Assembly (NCBI RefSeq): GCF_004784475.1 | Contig: NZ_SRRT01000003.1 | Span: forward strand, 434,001 to 498,000 | Source: Streptomyces bauhiniae | GTDB lineage: Bacteria > Actinomycetota > Actinomycetes > Streptomycetales > Streptomycetaceae | Direction: 5' to 3' | Length of the DNA stretch: 64,000 bases | Shown: positions 30,705 to 38,659 of the stretch, one piece after another | Layout: each line of letters starts with the position of its first letter | Numbering within the stretch: position 1 is the stretch's first letter | Translations under genes and position numbers: made by a program | The notes under the pieces: model-generated | Seen by the model: only the letters and a program-made list of their open reading frames with translations | What the model was told of the DNA's origin: nothing | The model's database searches: none

Positions 30705-31865
30705 ATGCTGTCCCCGTCTTCCGCCGCGACCGTCCGCGCCACCCTGCCCGCCGTGGGCGCGGCCATCGGCGAGATCACCGAGCGGTTCTACGCCCGGCTC
30801 TTCGCCGCCCACCCCGAGCTGCTGCGGAACCTGTTCAACCGGGGCAACCAGGCGTCCGGCGCCCAGAGGCAGGCCCTCGCCGGGTCCATCGCCGCCTTCG
30901 CCACGATGCTGCTGGAGCACCCGGACCAGCGCCCCGACGCCATGCTCGGCCGCATCGCGCACAAGCACGCCTCCCTGGGCATCGCCCCCGAGCAGTACGA
31001 GGTCGTCCACGAGCACCTCTTCGCGGCCATCGTCGAGGTGCTCGGCGACGCCGTCACCCCCGAGGTCGCGGCCGCCTGGGACGAGGTCTACTGGCTGATG
31101 GCCCGCACCCTGATCGGCCTGGAGCGCGGGCTGTACGAGGAGAGCGGCGGGAGCGGTACGCGCGAGTGGGAGGTCGTGGAGCGGGTCCCGGAGACGGCGG
31201 ACGTGATCACCCTGCGGCTGCGCCCGGTGGACGGCGGGCCGGTGTCCGGGTTCCGCGCGGGGCAGTACGTGTCCGTGGGCGTCGACCTGCCCGACGGCGC
31301 GCACCAGATCCGCCAGTACAGCCTCTCCGGCGCCCCCGGTGCCGGGCTGCGGCAGATCAGCGTGAAGCGGATCGAGGGCGAGGTCTCCGCCTTCCTGCAC
31401 GCGCACGCGGAGGTCGGTGACAAGCTCACGCTGTCCGAGCCGTACGGCGATCTCGTGCTGGAAGGCGGCTCCCGGCCCCTCCTGCTCGCCTCCGCCGGTA
31501 TCGGCGTGACCCCGATGGTGGCGATGCTGGCCTCGCTCACGGCGGACGGCCACCCCGGCCCGGTCACCGTGGTGCACGGCGACCGCTCCCCCGCCGACCA
31601 CGCCCTGCGCGCCGACCACGAGCTGTACGCGGAGAAGCTGGCCGACTCCGCCTGCCACTTCTTCTACGAGCGCGACGCGGCCGACGGCGCCCGTACCGGC
31701 CTGGTGGACCTGGCCGGCATTCCGGTGCCCTCCGGCACCCGTGCCTACCTGTGCGGGCCGCTGCCCTTCATGCGGGCGGTGCGGGCGCAGCTCATCGGGA
31801 AGGGCGTGGCCCCGGCCGACATCCACTACGAGGTGTTCGGGCCGGACCTCTGGCTGGCCAGCTAA
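30705..31865 (+). CDS. hmp: Flavohaemoprotein (nitric oxide dioxygenase)
   Basis: This 386-aa protein joins a globin domain (~1-135, proximal haem His in AHKHASLGI), a ferredoxin-reductase FAD domain (RQYSLSGAP, ~205) and an NAD-binding domain (LLLASAGIGVTPMVAML; AYLCGPLPFM). It converts nitric oxide and O2 to nitrate using NAD(P)H. AGGAGGAG precedes ATG 30705. Control by NsrR is expected from the operator immediately upstream and the nsrR gene convergent on its 3' end; the two stops overlap by 4 nt (31862-31865). Confidence 0.96.
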   Translation: MLSPSSAATVRATLPAVGAAIGEITERFYARLFAAHPELLRNLFNRGNQASGAQRQALAGSIAAFATMLLEHPDQRPDAMLGRIAHKHASLGIAPEQYEVVHEHLFAAIVEVLGDAVTPEVAAAWDEVYWLMARTLIGLERGLYEESGGSGTREWEVVERVPETADVITLRLRPVDGGPVSGFRAGQYVSVGVDLPDGAHQIRQYSLSGAPGAGLRQISVKRIEGEVSAFLHAHAEVGDKLTLSEPYGDLVLEGGSRPLLLASAGIGVTPMVAMLASLTADGHPGPVTVVHGDRSPADHALRADHELYAEKLADSACHFFYERDAADGARTGLVDLAGIPVPSGTRAYLCGPLPFMRAVRAQLIGKGVAPADIHYEVFGPDLWLAS

Positions 31866-32305
31866 GAGCCGGGCGGGCCGCTGGCTATGCCCAGCAGCAG
31901 GGGGCCGGTGGGGTCGGCGACCATGTCTCCCACCGTGACCGGGTCCAGGGCGGCGTAGAACGCCTCCTGGGCCCGGCGCAGGGCGCCGCGCAGGCGGCAG
32001 GCGGAGTTCAGGGGGCAGGGGGTGGGGCCCTCGCAGTCGACCACGTCGCCGTCGCCCTCGAAGACCCGGACGACCGCGCCGACGGAGGCGGTACGGCCCT
32101 GGTCGGTCAGGGCCAGTCCCCCGCCCCGGCCCCGGCGGGCCGCCAGCAGGCCGAGGTGCTGGAGTTCGGCGACGACCTTGGCGGTGTGGGTGTACGGCAC
32201 GCCCATGTCCTCGGCCACCTGCCGGGTCGTGGGGCTGGCGTCGCCGCTCACCGCGAGCCGCATCAGGACACGCAGGGCGAGATCGGTGGAGCGCAACAGC
32301 CGCAT
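31862..32305 (-). CDS. nsrR: Nitric oxide-sensing repressor NsrR (Rrf2 family)
   Basis: The 147-aa Rrf2-family regulator has an N-terminal winged helix (MRLLRSTDLALRVLMRLAV ... TTRQVAEDMGVPYTHTAKVVAEL) and the three cysteines that ligate a 4Fe-4S cluster in Streptomyces NsrR (DCEGPTPCPLNSAC). Cluster nitrosylation should release it from DNA and induce hmp. ATG 32305 begins the family consensus; the upstream ATG at 32329 lies inside the promoter palindrome. No Shine-Dalgarno is visible, so translation may be leaderless. Confidence 0.93.
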   Translation of the reverse strand: MRLLRSTDLALRVLMRLAVSGDASPTTRQVAEDMGVPYTHTAKVVAELQHLGLLAARRGRGGGLALTDQGRTASVGAVVRVFEGDGDVVDCEGPTPCPLNSACRLRGALRRAQEAFYAALDPVTVGDMVADPTGPLLLGIASGPPGS

Positions 32306-32309
32306 ACCG

Positions 32310-32330
32310 GAAGCGTAGGTAATACGCATC
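32310..32330 (-). promoter_or_regulatory. Inverted repeat in nsrR promoter
   Basis: GCGTA and TACGC flank 5 nt, with outer GA/TC pairs and one mismatch, 5 bp upstream of the nsrR start. The TATTAC within it could be the -10 hexamer. It is not a good match to the hmp NsrR palindrome, so autoregulation through it is only a possibility. Confidence 0.4.
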
Positions 32331-32431
32331 CTCGGTTCAAATTATCCGGTTGTCGCACCTGCCTGCCTGTGGCCCGTTCTCCCGATTACGATCAGCGGGC
32401 CTCACGACCGCTCCGCGGAAGGACACGCCCC

Positions 32432-33106
32432 ATGGGTACCGACCAGCAGACCCCCGTCTCTCCGCGCGCCGCGCGCATAGAGGAGATGCGGCGCGCCGAG
32501 CGGGCCCGCGCCCGCCGCAACCGGGTGCTGGCCGTCGCCGCGAGCGTGGTGGTCGTCGCCGGGCTGGTCGTGGGCGGGGTGGCGCTGGTGCGCTCCCAGT
32601 CGGACTCGGGCGGCGGCAAGGACACGGCCGCCGACGCCAAGGGCGGCTCCGGGCACTTCACCACGGGCAAGGAGGGGGTGCGCACCTGGTCCGGCAAGCT
32701 GTCGCGGACCCACGTCAGCACCAAGGTGACGTACCCGATGCACCCGCCCGTCGGCGGGAACCACAACCCGGTCTGGCTCAACTGCAACGGTGACGTCTAC
32801 CAGGAGCCGGTGCGGGACGAGAACGCGGTGCACGCGCTGGAGCACGGCGCGGTCTGGGTGACGTACACCGACCAGGCGAAGAAGGCGGACGTGGACGCGC
32901 TCGCGGCCAAGGTGAAGCGGACGCCGTACTCGCTGATGAGCCCGTACGCGGACCAGGACGCGCCGCTGATCCTGTCGGCGTGGGGGCACCAGGTGAGCGT
33001 CAAGGGCGCCTCCGACCCCGAGGTCGACAAGTTCTTCGCCGCCTATGTGCAGGGCAAGCAGACTCCGGAGCCGGGCGCCTCCTGCACCGGCGGGGTCATG
33101 AAGTGA
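32432..33106 (+). CDS. DUF3105 membrane-anchored protein
   Basis: The 224-aa protein has a charged cytoplasmic N-terminus (RRAERARARRNR), one transmembrane helix (~32-52) and an extracytoplasmic DUF3105 domain. That domain contains TYPMHPPVGGNHNPVWLNCNG and HALEHGAVWVTY, with conserved His and Cys residues suggestive of metal binding. GGAAGGA lies upstream of the ATG. Its stop overlaps the start of a DUF305 gene by 4 nt. The two families often occur together in actinobacteria; their joint role is unknown, with copper or metal handling a common guess. Confidence 0.88.
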   Translation: MGTDQQTPVSPRAARIEEMRRAERARARRNRVLAVAASVVVVAGLVVGGVALVRSQSDSGGGKDTAADAKGGSGHFTTGKEGVRTWSGKLSRTHVSTKVTYPMHPPVGGNHNPVWLNCNGDVYQEPVRDENAVHALEHGAVWVTYTDQAKKADVDALAAKVKRTPYSLMSPYADQDAPLILSAWGHQVSVKGASDPEVDKFFAAYVQGKQTPEPGASCTGGVMK

Positions 33107-33735
33107 GGCGCGGGTACGCCGGGTTGGCGGCCGGTGCCGCCGTGCTGGCGGTGCTGGGTGCCGGCGCGGCGGGATACGCGGTGGCCGGGGACCAGCCGTC
33201 CGCCTCCGTGAGGGTGCCGGGCGCGGAGTCGGCGGACGCCGGGTTCGCGCGGGACATGGCCGTGCACCATCAGCAGGCCGTGGAGATGTCGTATCTGGTG
33301 CGCGACCGCACCGGTGACGAGGAGGTGCGGCGGCTCGCGTACGACATCGCGCAGACCCAGGCCAACCAGCGCGGGATGCTGCTGGGCTGGCTGGATCTGT
33401 GGGGGCTGCCGAAGGTGTCCGCCGAGCCGCCGATGACCTGGATGGGCATGGGTGACATGCCGCCGGGGCAGGACGGCGCGCTGATGCCGGGCATGGCGAC
33501 CAACTCCGATCTGCGCAAGCTGGGTTCACTGAAGGGGCGCGCGGCAGAGGTGTTCTACCTCCAGCTCATGACGGAGCACCACAAGGGCGGGGTGCACATG
33601 GCCGAGGGGTGTGTGGCCCGGTGTGCGGCGGGGCCGGAACAGCGGCTCGCGCGGGGGATGGTGGACGCCCAGCGGTCCGAGATCCGGCTGATGGCGGACA
33701 TGCTCAAGAAGCGGGGCGCACACGCCCGTTCGTGA
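33103..33735 (+). CDS. DUF305 extracytoplasmic protein
   Basis: The 210-aa product starts with GTG (translationally coupled, GTGA overlap with the DUF3105 gene). It has an N-terminal signal/anchor (~5-28) followed by a ferritin-like four-helix DUF305 domain. The domain shows two HH motifs, FARDMAVHHQQAVEMS and LQLMTEHHKGGVHMAEG, and a Met-rich loop (MTWMGMGDMPPGQDGALMPGM). His and Met clusters outside the membrane suggest copper or another soft metal as ligand, which is inference. Function unproven. Confidence 0.88.
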   Translation: MRRGYAGLAAGAAVLAVLGAGAAGYAVAGDQPSASVRVPGAESADAGFARDMAVHHQQAVEMSYLVRDRTGDEEVRRLAYDIAQTQANQRGMLLGWLDLWGLPKVSAEPPMTWMGMGDMPPGQDGALMPGMATNSDLRKLGSLKGRAAEVFYLQLMTEHHKGGVHMAEGCVARCAAGPEQRLARGMVDAQRSEIRLMADMLKKRGAHARS

Positions 33736-33803
33736 CGGCTCCCGATTAAGTCAGCTCTTTTCACGGTTACTTGAGCTTCTCTTGACCTTTTGCTTCCCCT
33801 GAC

Positions 33804-33816
33804 ATGAACGGTTCAT
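33804..33816 (+). promoter_or_regulatory. Palindrome upstream of S53 protease gene
   Basis: ATGAAC-G-GTTCAT is a perfect 6-1-6 palindrome in an unusually AT-richer stretch. TTGACC, a -35-like hexamer, is 16 bp upstream of it. It lies 118 bp before the protease start. The cognate regulator is unknown. Confidence 0.45.
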
Positions 33817-33933
33817 CGGCCAGAGTGGCCCCCATCGTGTGATCTCCACGCCGGTCGACACCGCCGCTTCACCGGCGCGCATCCGCGACGTACCGACCAC
33901 GACATGCATGCGCAACGCATCGCAGGGGGTTCT

Positions 33934-35874
33934 ATGAGATCCAACCGCGCCAAGACGCGCGCCGGTGTGAGCATGGCGGCGACGCTGCCGATGATCGCCG
34001 GGGCGCTGGCGCTCGGCATACCCGCGGCCCACGCGGACGGACCGGCGCGCAACGCGCTGACCGGCACCCGGCCGCTGTGGGCCACGGCGAACGCGGACAA
34101 GGGCGCCGCCGCCGACAGCGCCCGCGTCAACGCCCGCGTCTACCTGGCGGGGCGGGACGCGGCCGGGCTGGCGGCCTACGCCAAGGCCGTCTCCGACCCG
34201 TCCTCGCCGCTGTACGGCAAGCACCTCAGCGCCAAGCAGGCGCAGGCCCGCTTCGGGGCCACCAAGGCCCAGGTGACCGCCGTCAAGTCCTGGCTGAAGT
34301 CGGCCGGTCTGACGGTCACCGGGGTCACCGCGCACTACGTCTCCGTCTCCGGTGACGTGGCCGCCGCCGAGAAGGCGTTCGGCACCCAGCTCCACAACTA
34401 CGCCAAGGGCAAGCACACTTACCGCGCCCCGGCGAAGTCCGCCTCCGCGCCCGCCTCGCTCAAGGGCGCCGTGCTCACCGTGTCCGGCCTGGACAACGCG
34501 CCGCACAAGTCGGACCACGACGAGCAACTGCCGCCGCCGGACGCGGTGTTCAAGAACGCCGGTCCGTTCTCGAGCTACTTCGGCTCGAAGACCGCGAGCA
34601 GCCTGCCGTCCGCGTACGGCCACAAGATCCCGTACGCGATCCAGGGTTACACCGGCAAGCAGCTCCGGCCGGCCTACGGCGCGGGCAAGTACACCGGCAA
34701 GCACGTGCGCATCGCCATCACGGACGCGTACGCCTCGCCGACCATCGCCTTCGACGCGGGCTCCTACGCCAAGAAGCACGGCGACGCGGCGTGGAAGACC
34801 GGCCAGCTCCACCAGGTGCTGCCGGCCGACTACACCAAGACCGAGGAGTGCGGGGCCTCCGGCTGGTACGGCGAGGAGACCCTCGACGTCGAGGCCGTGC
34901 ACGCGGTCGCGCCGAACGCGGACGTCACCTACGTGGGCGCCGCGTCCTGCTACGACGACGACCTGCTGGACTCGCTCAGCAAGATCGTCGACAACCACCT
35001 CGCCGACATCGTCTCCAACTCCTGGGGCGATGTGGAGGGCAACCAGACGCCCGACCTGGCCGCCGCCTACGACCAGGTGTTCCAGTTCGGCGCGGTGCAG
35101 GGCATCGGCTTCTACTTCTCCTCCGGCGACGACGGCGACCAGGTCGCCGCCTCGGGCGTGAAGCAGGTCGACACCCCCGCCAACTCGGCCTGGGTGACGG
35201 CGGTCGGCGGTACCTCGCTGGCGGTCGGCAAGGGCGACACATACCAGTGGGAGACCGGCTGGGGCACCCAGAAGGCCAACCTGTCGGCCGACGGCAAGAG
35301 CTGGGACGCCTTCCCCGGCGCCTTCACCTCGGGCGCGGGCGGCGGCACCAGCAAGACCGTGCCGCAGCCGTACTACCAGCAGGGCATCGTCCCGAAGAAG
35401 CTGGCCACGGCCAACAACAAGGCCGGCAACCGCGTCGTCCCGGACATCGCGGCCATCGCCGACCCGAACACCGGCTTCCTGGTCGGCCAGACCCAGACCT
35501 TCCCGGACGGGACCCAGCGCTACAGCGAGTACCGCATCGGCGGCACCTCGCTGGCCGCGCCGGTGATCGCGGCCGTGCAGGCGCTGGCGCAGGAGGCGCG
35601 CGGCGGCAAGGCGATCGGCTTCGCCAACCCGTCGATCTACCAGCGGTACGGCAAGAAGGGCGTCTTCCACGACGTCACCGACAACCCGACGGGCTCCGGC
35701 CTGGCGGTGGCCCGTACCGACTTCGTGAACGGTCTGGACGCCTCGGGCGGCCTGGCCACCTCGGTGCGCGTCCTCGGCAAGGACAGCTCGCTGCACGCGG
35801 TCAAGGGCTACGACGACGTGACCGGCGTGGGCTCGCCCTCGAACGGCTACGTGCAGTCGTACAAGGGCCACTGA
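33934..35874 (+). CDS. Secreted S53 (sedolisin/kumamolisin-like) serine protease
   Basis: This 646-aa exported protease has a signal peptide (~1-38), a pro-kumamolisin activation domain (~45-190; YAKAVSDPSSPLYGKHLSAKQ) and an S53 catalytic domain. Catalytic residues are visible as Glu and Asp in GEETLDVEAVHA, the oxyanion Asp in VSNSWGD and the nucleophile in IGGTSLAAP. These enzymes are acid-active endopeptidases that self-process. AGGGGG lies upstream of ATG 33934; the earlier ATG at 33904 lacks a good site and would extend the signal peptide. A strong terminator follows. Confidence 0.93.
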   Translation: MRSNRAKTRAGVSMAATLPMIAGALALGIPAAHADGPARNALTGTRPLWATANADKGAAADSARVNARVYLAGRDAAGLAAYAKAVSDPSSPLYGKHLSAKQAQARFGATKAQVTAVKSWLKSAGLTVTGVTAHYVSVSGDVAAAEKAFGTQLHNYAKGKHTYRAPAKSASAPASLKGAVLTVSGLDNAPHKSDHDEQLPPPDAVFKNAGPFSSYFGSKTASSLPSAYGHKIPYAIQGYTGKQLRPAYGAGKYTGKHVRIAITDAYASPTIAFDAGSYAKKHGDAAWKTGQLHQVLPADYTKTEECGASGWYGEETLDVEAVHAVAPNADVTYVGAASCYDDDLLDSLSKIVDNHLADIVSNSWGDVEGNQTPDLAAAYDQVFQFGAVQGIGFYFSSGDDGDQVAASGVKQVDTPANSAWVTAVGGTSLAVGKGDTYQWETGWGTQKANLSADGKSWDAFPGAFTSGAGGGTSKTVPQPYYQQGIVPKKLATANNKAGNRVVPDIAAIADPNTGFLVGQTQTFPDGTQRYSEYRIGGTSLAAPVIAAVQALAQEARGGKAIGFANPSIYQRYGKKGVFHDVTDNPTGSGLAVARTDFVNGLDASGGLATSVRVLGKDSSLHAVKGYDDVTGVGSPSNGYVQSYKGH

Positions 35875-35892
35875 CCGGCTTCGGCCGGTGAC

Positions 35893-35925
35893 GGGGGCGT
35901 GGGGTGTCGGACACCTCACGCCCCC
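35893..35925 (+). terminator. Terminator of S53 protease gene
   Basis: A 15-bp stem (GGGGGCGTGGGGTGT with ACACCTCACGCCCCC, one G-T wobble) closes a 3-nt loop, 19 bp after the stop. A smaller CCGGC/GCCGG stem precedes it at the stop codon. Confidence 0.88.
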
Positions 35926-35957
35926 CATCGCGTCTTAGTGACGATTACACTGGCGGG

Positions 35958-37712
35958 GTGCCTCAACTTCGTCTCGCCCTGAATCAGATCGATGCCCGGG
36001 TCGGCGACATCGCCGGCAACACCGAGTCCGTCGTCCGCCGGGTCCGGCAGTCGGCCGAGGCGGGAGCGCAGCTGGTCGCGTTCCCGGAGATGGTGCTGAC
36101 CGGGTATCCCGTGGAGGACCTCGCCCTGCGCTCGTCCTTCGTCGAAGCCTCCCGCGCCGCCGTGCGCTCGCTGGCCGCCCGGCTGGCGGAAGAGGGGCTC
36201 GGCGAGGTGCCGGTGGTCCTCGGCTACCTCGACCGCTCGGCGACCGCGCAGCCGAGATACGGCCAGCCGGCCGGTGCCCCGCAGAACGCGGCGGCCGTGC
36301 TGTACCGGGGCGAGGTGGCCCTCACCTTCGCCAAGCACCACCTGCCGAACTACGGCGTCTTCGACGAGTTCCGCTACTTCGTGCCCGGCGACACCATGCC
36401 GGTGATCCGGGTGCGCGGGGTGGACGTGGCCCTCGCCATCTGCGAGGACCTCTGGCAGGACGGCGGCCGCGTCCCCGCCGCCCGTTCGGCCCACGCGGGT
36501 CTGCTGCTCTCGGTGAACGCCTCGCCGTACGAGCGGGACAAGGACGACACCCGCCTGGAACTGGTCCGCAAGCGGGCCCAGGAGGCGGGCTGCACCACCG
36601 CCTACCTCGCCATGACCGGCGGCCAGGACGAGCTGGTCTTCGACGGCGACTCCATCGTGGTCGGCGCGGACGGCGAGGTGATCGCGCGGGCGCCGCAGTT
36701 CGAGGAGACCTGCCTGCTGCTCGACCTGGACCTGCCCGCCGCCGACCCGGACGCGCCCACGGGGGTCGTGGACGACGGTCTGCGCATCGACCGCGTGGTC
36801 CTCTCCACCGAGCCCGTGCCGTCGTACGAGCCGGAGTACCTCGGCGGCTACGCCGAGCGGCTGGACGACGACGCGGAGATGTACGGCGCGCTGGTGACGG
36901 GACTGCGGGCGTACATCACCAAGAACGGCTTCCGCTCGGTGCTGATCGGGCTGTCCGGGGGCATCGACTCGGCGCTGGTGGCCGCGATCGCGTGTGACGC
37001 GGTGGGCGCGGAGAACGTGTACGGGATCTCGATGCCGTCCAAGTACTCCTCCGAGCACTCCCGGAGCGACGCGGCCGAGCTGGCCCGGCGTACGGGGCTG
37101 CACTTCCGTACGGTGTCGATCGAGCCGATGTTCGACGCGTACATGGGCGCGCTGGATTTGAGCGGGCTCGCGGAGGAGAACCTCCAGTCCCGGCTGCGCG
37201 GCACGCTGCTGATGGCGGTGTCCAACCAGGAGGGCCAGCTCGTACTGGCACCGGGCAACAAGTCCGAGCTGGCGGTGGGGTATTCGACCCTGTACGGCGA
37301 CTCGGTGGGCGCGTACGGCCCGATCAAGGACGTCTACAAGTCCTCGGTCTTCCGGCTCGCCCGCTACCGCAACCGCGCGGCCGAGGAGCGCGGCGAGACC
37401 CCGCCGATCCCCTCGAACTCCATCACCAAGCCCCCCAGCGCCGAGCTGCGCCCCGGCCAGGTCGACACGGATTCCCTCCCGGACTACCCCGTCCTCGACG
37501 CCATCCTCGACCTCTACGTCGACCACGACCAGGGCGCCGACGCGATCGTCGCCGCGGGCTTCGACCGCGACCTCGTCGTCCGCATCCTCCGCATGGTCGA
37601 CACGGCGGAGTACAAACGGCGGCAGTACCCGCCGGGTACGAAGATCTCCCCGAAGGGCTTCGGGAAGGACCGGCGACTGCCGATCACCAATGGGTGGCGG
37701 GAGAGGGCGTAG
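35958..37712 (+). CDS. nadE: Glutamine-dependent NAD+ synthetase
   Basis: The 584-aa enzyme converts nicotinate adenine dinucleotide to NAD with glutamine as nitrogen donor. The N-terminal nitrilase-type glutaminase (~1-280) shows the Glu-Lys-Cys triad in FPEMVLTGYP, AKHHLPNYGVF and LAICEDLW. The C-terminal synthetase (~310-584) shows the P-loop LSGGIDSALVAAI and APGNKSELAVGY. GTG 35958 was chosen because the domain begins there (PQLRLALNQID) and TACACT lies 6 nt upstream, indicating a leaderless mRNA. Confidence 0.95.
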   Translation: MPQLRLALNQIDARVGDIAGNTESVVRRVRQSAEAGAQLVAFPEMVLTGYPVEDLALRSSFVEASRAAVRSLAARLAEEGLGEVPVVLGYLDRSATAQPRYGQPAGAPQNAAAVLYRGEVALTFAKHHLPNYGVFDEFRYFVPGDTMPVIRVRGVDVALAICEDLWQDGGRVPAARSAHAGLLLSVNASPYERDKDDTRLELVRKRAQEAGCTTAYLAMTGGQDELVFDGDSIVVGADGEVIARAPQFEETCLLLDLDLPAADPDAPTGVVDDGLRIDRVVLSTEPVPSYEPEYLGGYAERLDDDAEMYGALVTGLRAYITKNGFRSVLIGLSGGIDSALVAAIACDAVGAENVYGISMPSKYSSEHSRSDAAELARRTGLHFRTVSIEPMFDAYMGALDLSGLAEENLQSRLRGTLLMAVSNQEGQLVLAPGNKSELAVGYSTLYGDSVGAYGPIKDVYKSSVFRLARYRNRAAEERGETPPIPSNSITKPPSAELRPGQVDTDSLPDYPVLDAILDLYVDHDQGADAIVAAGFDRDLVVRILRMVDTAEYKRRQYPPGTKISPKGFGKDRRLPITNGWRERA

Positions 37713-37723
37713 GTATTCGGGGC

Positions 37724-37895
37724 GGGTACGCAGGCGGGAGCGGGCGTGCTCGGGCGGGGGCGCGAGCGGGTGTAGCTGGTCGGGGCGGGCGGCCGGAGCT
37801 GGCGTCGCTACGCCGGGTGGGTACGCAGGCGGGAGCGGGCGTGGCTGCTCGGGCGGAGGCGCGAGCGGGCGTGGCTACTCGGGGCGGGTGCGTAG
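37724..37895 (+). repeat. Imperfect tandem repeat, ~95-bp unit
   Basis: A 25-bp block beginning GGGTACGCAGGCGGG occurs at 37724-37748 and 37819-37843, each followed by related CTCGGGCGG and GCGCGAGCGGG text ending in TCGGGGCGGG. The second copy runs into the 3' end of the minus-strand immunity-like gene. Otherwise the nadE downstream gap (37713-37874) holds nothing recognisable. Confidence 0.6.
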
Positions 37896-38393
37896 GGCGG
37901 TGTCCAGCAGGCGGGTCAGTTCGCCCACCCGGCCGCCGCCGTCGGGGGCGGGCGGGTAGCGCCTGAGCACGTCGATGACTTCGGGTGTCGCCCGCCGCAC
38001 GGTCCGCTCGAGGTGGCCGCTCTCCACGGCGGCCAGCTCGGCCGCCCTCGCCGCATGGGCCCCGGACCCGAGGATGTGCTTGACCTGCGTGGCCTTGGCC
38101 AGCGGATGCAGGTAGGCGGCCCCGGCCGCGGCCATCGCCGCCCGCGCGGCCTCCTGTCCAGCGGCGGTGTGCGCGCTCCGGGCCGCCTTGAGCGCCGCCC
38201 ACGCCGTGTCGCGCAGCGCCTTCCCCCGTTCGCCGCCGCGCGCGAACGCCCAGGCGGCGGCGATGGCGTCGCGGGGCCGTGAGTCGTCGGGCTGATCGGC
38301 CTCGAAGATCCCGAGCACGGTCTCGGCGGAAGCGGCGGCGAAACCGGTGACCGCACGAAGATCGTCCTTGCTCAGCACGGCCTCCGCACTCAT
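37875..38393 (-). CDS. Putative immunity-like protein (Imm-5-like family)
   Basis: This 172-aa helical protein belongs to a Streptomyces family annotated 'putative immunity protein': DDLRAVTGFAAASAETVLGIFE at the N-terminus, AWAFARGGERGKALRDTAW, AAYLHPLAKATQVKHILGSGAHAARAAEL and a C-terminal VIDVLRRYPPAPDGGGRVGELTRLLD. No toxin gene is adjacent. Its ATG overlaps the stop of the small antitoxin-like gene (ATGA), so the two are translationally coupled. Whether it protects against a secreted toxin, or does something else entirely, is not shown. Confidence 0.65.
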   Translation of the reverse strand: MSAEAVLSKDDLRAVTGFAAASAETVLGIFEADQPDDSRPRDAIAAAWAFARGGERGKALRDTAWAALKAARSAHTAAGQEAARAAMAAAGAAYLHPLAKATQVKHILGSGAHAARAAELAAVESGHLERTVRRATPEVIDVLRRYPPAPDGGGRVGELTRLLDTALRTRPE

Positions 38394-38593
38394 CGCCCCT
38401 CTTCCGGCGCCGACCGCCGGTCCGCGAGCCGGTCCTGATCGGCGGCGTTCCCGGTACGGGCCTCCGTGCGGTGCCCCCGTTCGAGGTAGTCCCGGACGAT
38501 CAGCTCAACCGCGTCCTGCGGACTCTTCGTACCGGCCAGCAGCATGACCTCGATGGCCAGATCGGCGTCCAGACTGATGGTGACCTTCGCCAT
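38390..38593 (-). CDS. Small ribbon-helix-helix antitoxin-like protein (VapB type)
   Basis: The 67-aa protein starts MAKVTISLDADLAIEVMLLAG, a ribbon-helix-helix-like strand plus helix, followed by SPQDAVELIVRDYLERGH and a disordered, charged tail. This matches short VapB-like antitoxins that bind DNA as dimers. A PIN-domain VapC toxin would be expected downstream, but the coupled partner is an Imm-5-like protein instead. AGGAGGGG sits right upstream of the ATG. It may be a solitary antitoxin or a DNA-binding partner of a different system. Confidence 0.65.
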   Translation of the reverse strand: MAKVTISLDADLAIEVMLLAGTKSPQDAVELIVRDYLERGHRTEARTGNAADQDRLADRRSAPEEGR

Positions 38594-38659
38594 GACCCCT
38601 CCTGAACAGGCTTTCTGGGCAGCGTACTTGGGTGTGTGGACTTGCCGCGTTGTCGGCGC

